64,000 nucleotides of DNA from Viscum album (taxonomy: Eukaryota; Streptophyta; Magnoliopsida; Santalales; Viscaceae): positions 1,364,236,393 through 1,364,300,392 of the forward strand of contig OY728130.1 in the NCBI GenBank assembly GCA_963277665.1. The letters are read 5' to 3'. Shown here piece after piece: positions 1 to 12,956 of the stretch (the stretch's first letter is position 1; each line of letters begins with the position of its first letter). Below the pieces are notes generated by a model. That model was not told where the DNA came from. It ran no database searches and worked only from the letters and a program-made list of their open reading frames with translations. Made by a program: the position numbers and the translations under genes.

Positions 1-1084
1 CTCTATAGACCAAAGAGATTTAAACATTTTTTATTGAACTTGTAGGAAATTTTCCCTTTAATTAAAGAAATAATTATTTGAAAACATCAGGGAAAATTAT
101 TTTTTATGGTTTTTTAAAAATAAATAGATTAAAATAATTATAATTAGATTTTTGGGACTGAATCTGTAGAAACAAAGCTATGTTTTGACATGTTTCTATA
201 ATGGGGTTTGACAACAACAAATATTTCCTAAGTTAAAATTTAGTATAGTGGTTAACTTATGTTTTCTCCCAAGAGGATAACCCAACAATCAAGTTTTCAC
301 CTAAAATTTAATAAATTAGTGGAGGTTGTTTTTGAAGTTTTTTTTTAAATGAAATAAAGATATAAACAAATAAAATAAATTAAGTAAAAGAATGAAAACA
401 AATTGAAAAATCATGTGATTGAAAATAGTTATATGAAATGAGTGATTAGTTTAGGATCTGTTTTTCCATTGTAATTTTATCATAGTTCCAATTTATCCAA
501 CTCTATTCTTCTAGGCTGATTAAAGTGAGATTCAATGATCGCTTCTTTTAACTCCCTTGGTAAATAGTGATGTTGAGAGTAAAACTTGACATGTTATCAA
601 ATATTTCTAATCACTTTCCTATATGTAGGAGAGTTACATCAAATACCTAGAATTGACTCAAGAAATTCCTCACTACGTCTAGTTTATCCTAAAAAATAAA
701 GAATATCTAATACCTCTCTTAAACGTAATGAAAACTTCCAAGAACTTTACCACTGCCTAATATAGGGAGAAAAGGATCATTGACCAAAAAAATAAAAAAA
801 ATTAAAACCAAATACAATTGTACTTGATAATAATACCCACAATTAGAAATTGAAACCAACTTTGCAAAAGATAGAAAATATTTTATAATAATAAGTATAT
901 GAACTCAAACATTAAAAAAGGTAAAAACTATCCTTCCAAAATCACTCAGAGTATTACCCCTCCATGTTAATGAAATCCAAAAAGAATGGGGAATAATAAG
1001 ACATTACAATAATAAAAATAAAAAAATAGGGAAAAAGAACAAAAGAACATCCTCTATAATCTGTCTGCAAGAAGTTTTCTTCGG
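1..1084. other. Unassigned AT-rich decayed sequence
   Basis: No protein frame, RNA gene or terminal repeat could be recognised here. It lies outside the family A element that starts near 1085. It is probably older repeat debris; its identity is unknown. Confidence 0.5.
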
Positions 1085-3269
1085 TTATACCCACCGACAT
1101 TAAGAATATCACCATGTTACATTCTTAAAAATTGTTTTAAATGAAGTTTTATATTGAACTTGAAAATTTGAAATCATTTTAATGCATTTTTTTCAAGTTA
1201 CAACCAAATTACTAAAGTACATGTTTTCTATCCAAGGAGACTCCTTAACTTCCTACATTTAGGCACTTGAAAAGGATTATTTGATGATCGAATTTATGCA
1301 TAAAATTTTTTGATCGCATGATACATTGATTCTTAGTTCTACTAAAACTATAATAACCTTATTTAAACATCTCTAGGTGGAGATATGCATCATTAACTGA
1401 GGTGGGGTCCATTCTGTAGACCATAAAAACTACTTCTCTTGATTTATTTTTATGGGATAGTGTGTTTTGAATTGGATATGGGTCCATAAGATATAGTTGG
1501 AAACCATAGAAAAGGGAATATTAGAAAAAATTAATCACTTAAATTTTATCAAAATTGTAAGAGTTATTTCAGAAACACTAAATCTCTAAAAACTTCTAAA
1601 TTTACTAGATTAACCAGATAACACAATTAATCCAAAAAATCACCAAAAATACTAAAATGATACAATAATATAAAATTTATTAATTGAAGTGGATTAATTA
1701 ATTGAAAATAATCGAATTAATTATAAAAATATTATCTCCGTCATAATACTATTTAGAAGATAGTTTAAATCTGTGGGTAGAAACCCATCTAATTTGGCAA
1801 ATTGTTTTGTCTAATTTGACATGCTGATGCATTGTGGAGCATTGTAATTCTAGGCCCCACCAATCACATAATAAGTAGAATACATTTATCATGTAAAAAT
1901 ATAGAAAAATAATCATCATAAATATTTTTATTAGTTAATTAATATGTAAAATGTTAATATATACACCAATGAACAAACATAATAAAAAATCATCTAGAGT
2001 AATATGGTTGATGGTAATAAAATTGTACATCCAAATTTAAACCAATAATAAAGCTTCAAAATAAATAATATTGATAATATAAATACAAAATGACTCCATT
2101 TAATAATAATTAAAATAACTTTTTTATTTTATTGATAAATAGAACTACCATAAAAAGTGATTACATGTTTTTAAGTAAAATAAACATTTCACTTTGAAAT
2201 ACTTTTTGAATAAAGAAATTACAAAATATTTTGAAAATAGATTAATTTGAAAGTAAATTATAAAACTTTTAAAATAATTTTAAAAAAAATTCGGAGGTCA
2301 CGAGGACATAAATTTCCACTCATATCATACATGTCAAGATAAAGATTCAATTCACATTTTTTTGTAAAATCCAAACAGACATTATTTTGAAAATTAATTT
2401 AATATTCCTTTACATTTTTTTGAAAAGTAAATCATATATTAATTTTATTAATAAATAATTTGTAAAATAATTAGGATTCAATTTAAAGATCATTTTTATA
2501 AAAAATGGATTTTTATATAAAAAGATATTCAACAGAAGAGAAAAATAATGTTGGATTTTCATAAATGCGTTTTCTTAATCATTTTAAGTACTCAAGTTTT
2601 GGAAAAAGAAACTATTGCACAAAAAAGTTAATTATTAAATATATTAGAGGGAATTATATTGATTTTATGATAAAAATATCAAATAATTCCCGTAAAGGTA
2701 TCTTAACAAAAAAAATCATAAATAATGATGAGATTGTGAAATAAACCCTTACCACATTCATATCATCTGAATTGTATGCCCCATAAAATAAATAACAATA
2801 AAATAAATCATTAAATACCAAAATTATAATGGGATCCTTGTTATGAAATATTAAATTATTTTAATTTACACCATTAAAAGGATTAAGTGGTGGACATGGC
2901 ATATGTCTCATGAAAGTAAAAGTGAGAAGAGAAACTCTTACCACATGTTTGTAATCAATCATATGTGTCAAAAACTACTATATAATAAATATATTATTAT
3001 CATAAGTATATTAAATAACCATAATCATATACCTTACTCCCTATATAATTTACTTATTTTCTTTTATCACATATGTATTAACTTTAAAATAACTGTTTTG
3101 AGTGATATTTTCTTTATTTTTCATATTTGTTTTAGTTTGATACTTTTTTCCTTTTAATGTTATCATGGTTTAATCATATAAAAAATTTTAAACATGAAAT
3201 TAATTTCATATATATTCATTATATATATATATTTAGTGTAATCTATAAATGTTATTTGTTGAAAATGGA

Positions 3270-3900
3270 AAACACTATTAATGGAGATGGTAGACCGTAT
3301 GTACTCAAGATCACTATTTCCATTTTTTCTCAATGGATGGAATGAAACGTATATAAATAATATTTGACCTTTATTTAAAAAATATTATTAAATATATCAT
3401 TTATATTATTAAAATTCATCCTTATAAACATCAATGTAATAATAAAATTAAAAACATTTCACATTTCTACGTGTAATAGGTAGTCTGCACGTACACACAT
3501 GTGATGCTATTGTCTTCCAACAGATTGTAAGGTAAAATATTATTTGTAATATTATATTTCTAGAAGTATAATGAGATAATATATATAACATATATTAGTT
3601 AAAATTATCCTTACTTCATTCAACGTAAATCTTAAGCGTTAAATTAATTTCATCACTTGATGAGGCAGTAGTCTGTCACACACGCAAGCGATGTTATCGT
3701 GTACACTACATAATGTAAATTAAGAAGGTATATGTGATATCATATTTCAAGAAGTATAATAATTTAAAAAATATAATATATATATTTTTAATAAATTATT
3801 ATATTTATCCTTGAAATATGGTGGTTGAAAACTTACTACATCGATTCACGAGGAAATAGTTCACCATACACATGAATAATTATTTCAAATCCCATTTGAT
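3270..3900 (-). repeat. Four tandem ~190-bp units with GTAC-rich core (copy 1)
   Basis: Related cores occur at about 3288, 3479, 3665 and 3853, spaced 191, 186 and 188 bp. Each has a GGTAGTC-like lead followed by a degraded CGTACGTACGCA-type palindrome; the first two (ACCGTATGTACTC, TGCACGTACACAC) are best preserved. The units lie downstream of the minus-strand TATA box, so they would be in transcribed R/U5 sequence. Function unknown. Confidence 0.75.
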
Positions 3901-4216
3901 GTAAGTGGAGATGGATATAGATTATAAAATTAAAATAATAAAATATTTTTATGTGAGATATATATATTGAAATAATCTATCATAATGGGATACAATTTTA
4001 AGGATATAGAATAAGTAAAACAAAAATTCATAGATAAAAACATTACCTATTCTTCACAAAACCACTTTTGGTTTAACAAGAATCCTTCCAATATTGGATT
4101 TCAAATCAAAGAGTGGTCAATATGATTTGGTGAGGGAAGAAAGGAATACATTTGGGGATTACTTTTCTGAACCATATGTATTTGGAATTGTAAAGTGGCG
4201 AGTAGAGGGATAGAAC

Positions 4217-4226
4217 TTTTATAAGT
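4217..4226 (-). promoter_or_regulatory. TATA box of LTR copy 1
   Basis: On the minus strand the sequence is CTTATAAAAG. The same element occurs at the equivalent place in copy 2 (10543-10553) and in a variant form in copy 3 (48361-48374). Conservation by position between copies supports a promoter assignment. Confidence 0.6.
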
Positions 4227-5246
4227 GATATGAGTTACACACATGTACTTTTTGAAATGGGAAAGGTTTAACCATGTTTTTCACTAAAAAAGGATAGAAA
4301 AATAGCTCATTATTAAACCTAATAAGAGATATGTTTTCTTTAAATCCATTAAATATGTGATTGAAATGTGTATTATTAATTTTACCCATATATTCTTACT
4401 GTAACCACTATGAAAACCCATTTTCAACTTAACCTCAATAAGTAATTTTATTTGTTATTACTATTAATTATGGTAAAAAAATGTTTAAATTATTATATAA
4501 TATATGTTATTATGATTAAGAATATTGATGTAATTTTTTTCAAATTAAATTAACAGAAGTGGAAAATTTTAATTTATAATTAATCCCGTAGTTGCGAAGA
4601 AAAAGCTGGTTTTCGAAGAGAAATATTTAAAATGATTAAAATGTTTTTATATTCAAATTAAAAATGAAATTTCATTCAATATACTAATTTAAATTAATTG
4701 ATATATAATTTAACTAATTGTTATTTTAAAACCATATTAATATAATCTTTATCTTTAAAATTAATTGAATGAAAAGGTAGTTTAGAAAGAGAAGATTTGT
4801 CAATTTTTATTGACAATTTTATCTTTTCTGAAAATTCACAAAAAATTTCCGATGGTTAATTTTGAAATGATAATTTAAAAAATGAATTTAATTTTGTGAC
4901 ATAAATTTTATAAATTTGGTAAAAATTAAATTTTTACAAATTAGAAAAAATGCGACCAGACTTCCTTTTAGAAAAAATACTGTTTTTAGAAGACATTTAT
5001 TTTTCTATAAATGGTCATTATTTTATTTATAATAAGTAAATACAAATTTAATTTATTTAAATAAAATTAAACTATATAATATTAATAATTTATTTATTAA
5101 TATTCATACCCTCCAACATGATGGCTAGGTTATAATGGTTATGTTCAAATAATAATATGTTAATAAATTATCATGTTTCGTTAAAACCCGATGTTGCGTT
5201 TAATGAAAGTTATCAAGTTTCACTTTTGAAATATCAATGTGTTACA

Positions 5247-7518
5247 TTTTACTAAGCTTAAATAAATTATTCATTATAAATTTAATATTTTTATCGGTAA
5301 TAAATTGTTTAAAATTTGAAAATAAATTTCTTGAAATATAAAATCATGAGAAGGTTTAATAAATTATCCTCTTGATAAGAGAGAAAGGGATGTGTAAACA
5401 TCATTTAGAATAATTACATAACTAGGATTCCAAGTAAGATAACATAGGAGGGAGGTAAAGATATGGAAAACGAAGAAATTCATAAATTATTATAGAGATG
5501 GTTTGAGATAATTGATAAAAAGAATGTGGGTGATACTGAGGGGTTTAATAACCATAATAACATAAATTTTTAAGGGGTTAAAAACCATCAGTTCATCAAA
5601 AATGAATTAATTAATATAAATTTTTTTAATATACATTTCCTTGTGTTGAGGAATTGTTTTACTATATAAGAATGTAAGTAAATATAATTAATTGATACCT
5701 TTCAATTAATGAAGAATAACTCCACCCATTCATTATGCTTCGATTAATTTCCTCTTCATATTTTACTCCATTAAATGAATATCAAATATTTAATTTTATT
5801 ATTTATGAACTAAAATTAACATTTAATGGGTTATAAGATCCATAAAAGTGTAACTAAATATTCCTCTTATCTTTAATAAAACCAAAATTTATAGAAAATA
5901 TTATCCGATAACACCTAATTTTAATCTTCATCCATTGCATATATATTTTACCTTTAGGATTAGAGAAAATATTTTTGAGAAAATAAAAAATAAATGTCAC
6001 TGAATCAACATTATATTTCATTGAAAATATGTTTCTACTCTTAATTTAGCATTAAAAATATAAAAATACCTTGATAACCATAAAACCATAATGAAAAAAA
6101 TTCATGCTTACAAAAATGAAATAATAGGTTTCCAAATATATTCCAAAAATTTATACATTTTAGTAAACTCTAACAAAGCTAACATAAATCACCAAGATAT
6201 TTACAAGATACTAATACCAGCCCATAAATATCTCTAATCATTTATTATCTTAGCATCATATACATATTAAGGGTTGTTATCCTCCAATAATGTGTTTTCC
6301 AAAAATCTTGACATTCCACTATATCACTTTTCTTGGCTATCAGCATCATTCAACATATCTCTTCAAATATTTACAGAAAATCTATTATAGTAAAATCCTT
6401 ATCTGTGTTATTAATCATATAATTCATAAATTAATTCTAAAACATAATTTCTGAATCCAAATATACAATAAATTTAACCATTCCACTTAAACTGTTGTGA
6501 TTGTACCAGATTAAAATTGATCTCTAAGCGTCTTCCAAGTTATATCCCGTTAACGCATGGGACATTCATTTTCATAGTCCCTATTTCCATAGAGTAGAAA
6601 CAAAAAACATAAATGGTTTCATTATTACCTATAAAATAAAGATTATGGTGGACTTTATATTCACAGATATTTGAATCTCCCATTTCCTTTGATCAAAAAC
6701 ATGTTCTAGTATTTATAATATCATCACAAGTTGAAAATACTTTTTCCCCTTCTTTCCATTATCCATAACTTTATTTTTTGTACTCTTATTCCATTTATTA
6801 CCTTTAAAGATTAATATTTTGTAATTAATTTTCTGTCTTGATAGCATATGATACTATTATCTTGAATGATGAGAATGTTTTTCAGACCATATCCTTTCGT
6901 AATATTTTTTCAATACAATAAAATAAATGATTATTCTTACTATCTCGATAGCATACATTGATGTATTTATCATTCCTTATACTAGGTTTTATTTCTAAAT
7001 AGTTAAATATATTATACTTGATAAAAAATTATGAAGAATAATTTCTAATTCAAAAACTAGTTAAATAAATATCATAAATTGTAAAATTTATTCATGGATA
7101 ATTTCAAAATAATAAACATGGTTTATTTAGGTAAGTTTTCAAATGATAAGAAAATTTTAAAATCCTTCATAATGGTATGTGATGAAAATATAAATTTATT
7201 CAAATAATATCCACTAAGAGTGTCAAGATATGTGCATAGTAAGTCCCATTTTCATGTACCAGGTGATGACCATGTTAAATTCCAATATTCCCTTTTTAAA
7301 GTTATTACCCTTAGGTAAAACTGTGTTATAACTACATCCACATGTAGTACAAATATAGTGAATTATTTCCTGGAATCATAAACAATATACACCTTATGAA
7401 AACATTATAATTTCACAATATACTTATCTTTAATGTCTATCAAGGTTTTATGTTCCCTAATTTATGTTTTCTTAAATTTAGCTCCAATGGATTATATAAA
7501 ACATTCTCTAAAACCAAC
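5247..7518 (-). mobile_element. Short interior of the family A element
   Basis: About 2.27 kb between the two LTRs. No RT, integrase or protease motif could be read on either strand. Around 6480-6560 the minus strand gives a short string (DITWKTLRDQF) that loosely resembles the central gag motif of Gypsy elements, so a gag remnant is possible but weak. No clear polypurine tract was seen next to 5246. Confidence 0.4.
7503..7518 (-). other. Primer-binding site, decayed, initiator-Met type
   Basis: The plus strand reads CTCTAAAACCAAC immediately below the LTR, which matches CTCTGATACCAAC, the complement of a TGGTATCAGAG primer site, with two changes. It lies directly next to the LTR start at about 7519 and fixes the element's orientation as minus. 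Confidence 0.6.
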
Positions 7519-9569
7519 TATATTTACCCTGACCCTAGTAACCCAGAGTTGGCGGTTACTTTATTATACTAGAAGAAGATACAAGGAACTTCATCCTTAT
7601 TGATTGATTATATTAGAAGTCATGGTAAACTAAATACATAAATGAAATTCAAATTACATTTTAAACATAAAATACATAATGTTTTTTCATTATGAATTCC
7701 ATTATTCCCCTCACCGTATCCACAAATATCAATCACAAAACACATCCTGGTATTTCAGAAAAAATGAAATATAAGAACGGGGTGAGATCATTTTCCCCAT
7801 AAGGGTAAGAATAAAATGGAATATATCATTAATAAATAATAAACATTTATATGGAAAGGCATGTAACTAAAACAGTTTCCATTTAAACAATAAACTGACC
7901 GTAATGTGGATGAAATAAATTATGTTCAAATAAATCAATATAAAAAATCACTTAATCTTGAAACTTATTCCTGTGTCTTCTAACTAAAAAAATAAACACA
8001 ATGAAATAACAGATTTCTTAATGAGTGAATGAATAATTTTTGACATCTTTAACTATCTATACCCTTCACAATTCAATTTAAATCAATGGGTAGAAATTCC
8101 TCCATTTTAGCCAAATGATTTCTATCATGAGACACAACAATACATCGAGCGACTATGTAAATACATGCACCACTCATCACATAATAATTTTAACATATTA
8201 TTTATTGTAAAGGTGTGAAATATAATAAACTTAGTATTTGATATTGAAAAATAAGAATACTAAATGTTAACACATACCCTAATTAATAAATATAAATACA
8301 ATCTAACTAGGGTAATGTGGTAAATAGTAATAAAATTTTAAATTCTTATTCAAACAATTCAAAAAACATCCAAATAAACAATAAGAATGATATTAATAAA
8401 AAAATTTCCCATTATAACATAATAATAATAAATAGTTGATGTCTTTGATGAATAAAATTACCATAAAAGTTTCAATAAAATCATTTTTTATGTGAAAAAT
8501 CTTTTAACATTGAAAAAAAATTTAAACAAAAATATACAATTTTTTTTTGAAAATATAATTTTATAAATTTTAAAATATTAATTAAATAATTTTTTGGTCA
8601 TGATGGTGTAAAATTATGTTCATGTCATATACGTTATAACAAGTATTCTTTTCAAATTTTTAGGTAAAAGAGAAACATTCCATGTTTTGAAAATGACATT
8701 AAGATTATATTCAAAACATTTTGTATAAAGTAAAAATGTATACAATTTTATTTAATAAATAATTTATAATAGTTTCAATAAATTTTTGATATTGGTTTTT
8801 GACAAATTTATTTTTATGAGAAATATTTTTCGATCGAAGAGAAAAAAATATTAAAAAAATATTCTGAATCAAATTAAGTACCATAGATTTGAAAATGGTA
8901 GTATTACATGAAAATTTTTCCTAAAAAATAAATTAGATGAATATATATATGTATGTATGTATATTGAGATATAAATATCTAATTATTCCCAAAATAGAGA
9001 TTTAAATAAAAATAATCCCGAATAATGATCAGATTGTAAAATAAACCCCTTCTAATTTGGAAAATTATGAATTGTAATCTCCATAAATAAAATAATCATA
9101 ATAAAAACAATAAATATGATAAATATAAATATATTTATGTTATAAAATATCAAAAATACATTATGTACCGCACATAAAATAATAAGTGGTGGATATAGTG
9201 TTTGTCTCAAGGAAGTAAAAGTTTGATGAGAAAGCTTTTCTACATTTTTTACATCTTCCATATGTTTCTAAACCTACTTTATGATAAATATTTATTTATC
9301 ATACATATATTAAACAACCAGAGTCAAATATATAATACAATATATGACTTAAATATGATATTTTCTCAATCGTTAATTTATAATTTATTGTTAAAATCAC
9401 TATTTCATGTGATATTTTATTCTTTTTTAATGTAGACTTATTTTGATAAATTTTTCCTTATATTTTGATCATAGTTACATAATATAATTAATTTTAACCA
9501 ATACATACATATCATATATATTAACTATTTTTTTTAATCTAATAATGTTTGAGATATAAAATTATTTGC

Positions 9570-10078
9570 ACTATTCATGGAGGCGGTTGGTTGTACGTTC
9601 GTAAGAACACTGTTTCTAATTTTCTAGATGAAAATAATGAAAAGAAAATTATAATTATTTCAACTTTAAAAGTAATTAATAATATATATATATATATATA
9701 TCATTTATATTCATAAAATATAACTTTATTAATATAAGTGGAAAGATTAAATGGAAAACATTTTACATCACTATATGGATGTGGTAGTCCACACATATGC
9801 ACGAGCGATGATATAGTTCTCCAATTATTAAAAAATTTAAAATAATAGATGTGATATTATATTTTTAGAAGTATTTTGAGTTCATATATATCACATATAT
9901 TAATTAAAATTATCAAAAAAACATTTTATCTAAATCTTAAATGAGAAATAAGTCACATCGCTTTGTTAGGTGGTAGGCTGATGTACACACGATTTATGTT
10001 ATCCTATCCCCCATAGAATGGAATGTAAGAATGTATATTTGATATAATAATTAAATAATTATTGAAATTTCTTAAATA

Positions 10079-10112
<34 letters not shown>

Positions 10113-10225
10113 TAAATCCATCATTTTATAAAGCCTTGAAGAATGGGGATGTAAAATGAACTACATTGGTTCTTGAGACGGTAGTCTTACAAACACTTGA
10201 ATGATGATTCTATATCACATTTGAT
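9570..10225 (-). repeat. Four tandem ~190-bp units with GTAC-rich core (copy 2)
   Basis: Cores at about 9584, 9783, 9970 and 10181, spaced 199, 187 and 211 bp. The second (GGTAGTCCACACATATGCAC) is close to the family consensus; the others have lost most CpG. The third and fourth spacing is stretched by an inserted AC/AT microsatellite. Confidence 0.72.
10079..10112. repeat. (AC)n-(AT)n microsatellite
   Basis: A run of about ten AC repeats passes into about seven AT repeats, within LTR copy 2. A separate (AT)n run lies at about 9681-9702. Confidence 0.9.
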
Positions 10226-10542
10226 GGAATTGAATAATGATTTAGGTTTTCACATTAATGTAATAATATGTAAATATATATTATATAATGGTTTTATTAT
10301 TTTTTAACTATTTGAAAATATTTTAAGAAGTTATAAGAAAACGTAAAACAAAAACATATTGTCGATAACATTACCTCCTCTTCATACAACCTCTTAGGGT
10401 TTTCCCCAAATCCATAATATATTAAATTAATGATAATATTAATATATATAGTATGTGGTTAGAAAATTAAATAATTTATTTGGGTAGGTCATGGAAGAAA
10501 AAAATAGATTTTTATGTGTGAATAGGGGAGAAGATGGGGTGA

Positions 10543-10553
10543 CCTTTTATAAG
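10543..10553 (-). promoter_or_regulatory. TATA box of LTR copy 2
   Basis: The minus strand reads CTTATAAAAGG, at the same position relative to the tandem units as in copies 1 and 3. Confidence 0.6.
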
Positions 10554-11678
10554 TGAATTGAGTTGCTCACTTGTAATTTTTGAAAACATAAAGGTGTACC
10601 AAATATTTTCACATGAGAAAATGCTTTAAAAAATGGGACATTATTAAAAATTATAAGTTATGAGGTCTAAATAAGTCCATATAATGGTCATTGGATAATT
10701 TATTAGGAAACATTTCCACTTATTGTTTTAATTTAAAACTTAGTAAACCCACAATAATGATAACCACAGTAACTAATGTTTCATATTTTTAATATTACTA
10801 ATGTAAATAAATTATATTTACCTTATTAGATAATATAATTTTTTATTATTCAAAATAAAAATCCAATATTCCAAATTAAATTAAAATACATTAAAATTTT
10901 TAATTTAAAATTAATCCTACATATACAATGAAAATGCGTCATTTTAATGAGAAAAGTTTCAAAAGATTAAAATGTTTTTATTTGAAAATTCATTATGAAA
11001 TATATTCAAATTAACTAAATTTGATTAATAGATATATAATTGAATTAATTTTACTTTTAATCCCATATTAGAATATAATTTACTTATAAATTCATTGAAT
11101 AAAAACGAAATTTTTCACTAAAACCCATTATTTTTCATTATTAACATAAACTTTTACCTTTTCATAAAATTATAAAATATTAAACCAAAGATAAATTTCA
11201 CATTTTGTTTTTAATAATGAATTTTATTTTTTAACAATTCTTTTTAAAATTGGTAAAATCTAATACTAAATTATGTGAAAAATATGCGAATAGACCTCCT
11301 TTGAGAAAAACATAGTTTTTCAAAAAAAAAATCTTTCAAATAGTTATTATTTTATTTATAATGTATATATAAACCTTGATTTTATTTTATAAATGTTTAA
11401 ACCACAGAATTTTAATAGTTTATTTATTATTATTCCTACCCTCCAACATAACAACTTGGTTTTAATAGTCATGTTTAAATACGAATATTTTAATATAGTT
11501 CTGTGTTTCGTTCAAATCATGTGGGGTGTGAATTGGAACATATAAAAGAGATTGAATTTATTTAAAAATAATTATATCATAAAGTATTTGGGTGTTAAAA
11601 TAACCTATAATATTAGGTTTACATTTTATATACACAATTGAACATGATTTTCATCTTTTAGAGTCATGGGGTATTACA

Positions 11679-12951
11679 TTGAGGTTGTTTATGTTGGGTG
11701 GATTTGTTTCATTATTATAGCCTTGGTTAATAGACTTTGAAAAGGTTTTTTTCTAAAAGAAATAAATATGACTACTAATGTATTTTTTTTCAAGTGAAAA
11801 TAATTTTATAAGTTTTTTTAATGTGTATTTACAATAGAGTTAATGGGTTACATTAGGAAACACCTTATTCATATTCATGGTGGTATCCTACTTGTATTTT
11901 TTAAACTCACCTGAAATATTCCAATGAGAATTTACAAACTCGGTTTTCCAATACACATGTAAGGGAGAGGGAACCATATAGTTTGGTTTCCATTATTGAT
12001 TATCAGTAACTTTATAATTTCAGATTTTTGTAGACAATATATAATGGTGTATGGCTCATATGGACTAGATTTGGGATTTTTTATCATTATGATGTGATAT
12101 ATTGGAATCTTTGGTTCTAAGTCCGTATTTTGATTTTTGAATATATATATTTTATTATATATCTTTTTAAGACATGGGATGTGATGATGTTATGAATTAT
12201 TCTTATTTTCATTAATTTTTCTACTCTATTATATATATATATATGTTTAGTTTTTTTCCTACTTATTGAATTATGTGGCTATCCTAATCAGGGATAGGTC
12301 ATATCATATATTCAATGGAGAAATTATTACGAGATGGTTAATAGTAAATCCCTAGTTGTTTTTGTCCACCTATGGTGATTGTGAACATATTTTGGCCTTT
12401 TCATGTACTAACTTGAGTGAAGGGTTGGTTTAACCCAAACTGATCCATAATAATTTATATGATATTTATAAAACATTTTTTTAAATACTATAATATTAAG
12501 TAAGGAAAATTATAATAAAATTACATATATAAAAAAATTAATGGACTTTATAGTTTAATAATCAACCAAAAATATTCAAATGTTACCATATCCCATGATT
12601 GATTCGTCAAATGTGATTAATAAAATTATTGCTACACGTGAAATAGATTTTATTAAAAAAATAAAAATGAATAAAGAATGAAACTGAGCTAATGTTTTTA
12701 TAATAGATGAATTATTATATAAAATAACTAATTTTTTATAGTAATTCTCAATAATATATTTTCATAGTAATTGGTTCATCATTATATATTATATAAAGTA
12801 TATTACAAATCACAATTAATATACAATCTCAAGCACTATATTGGGTTAACACTCATCCCTACTAAGAATGAATGGAAATAACATACTATACCTATTTTAT
12901 TATATATATATATATATATATATATCTTAAAATAATTGTGTTATTTATGGC
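11679..12951. other. Unassigned decayed sequence between two elements
   Basis: AT-rich spacer between the family A element and the Gypsy element. It holds AT microsatellites at about 12226-12245 and 12898-12926. No gene or terminal repeat was recognised. Confidence 0.5.
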
Positions 12952-12956
12952 TTAAA

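Larger units (their letters stand above)
1085..5246 (-). repeat. 3' LTR of the family A element (copy 1)
   Basis: The high end reads ...TGTTACA at 5240-5246, the reverse complement of the TGTAACA start seen at the 50108 end of the solo copy. The stretch GTTGCGT (about 5193) to the end matches 50052-50108 in order and length. The minus-strand TATA box is at 4217-4226 and the four tandem units run from about 3270 to 3900. Open frames at 2903-3157 and 3157-3345 fall inside this non-coding LTR and are not genes. Confidence 0.7.
1085..11678 (-). mobile_element. Family A LTR retrotransposon with very long LTRs and a short interior
   Basis: Two long direct repeats (1085-5246 and 7519-11678, both about 4.16 kb) flank about 2.27 kb. 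They share the four ~190-bp palindromic units, a CTTATAAAAG TATA box read on the minus strand, and matching ends. A primer-binding site lies just below 7519, which makes the right repeat the 5' LTR and the element minus-strand. The interior is too short for a complete gag-pol, so the copy is either non-autonomous or internally deleted. Possible target duplications, TTCGG before 1085 and TTGAG after 11678, match at only three of five bases. The left end at 1085 rests on a weak alignment to the well-defined solo LTR at 45799 plus the equal LTR lengths. Confidence 0.7.
7519..11678 (-). repeat. 5' LTR of the family A element (copy 2)
   Basis: The low end (TTTACCCTGACCCTAG) matches the solo copy start TGTAATGCCCCGACCCTAG. 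The high end GGGGTATTACA matches CGAGGTGTTACA at 50108. The TATA box is at 10543-10553 and four tandem units run from 9570 to 10225. Internal microsatellites of AT and AC are present. The frames at 9052-9261 and 9202-9435 overlap on opposite strands inside the LTR and look like chance. Confidence 0.72.

Noticed and set aside
2903..3345. Two adjoining plus-strand frames (84 and 62 residues)
   Set aside because: They are Ile/Phe/Tyr/Leu-rich, as AT-rich noise gives, and lie inside LTR copy 1 where other copies do not keep the frame.
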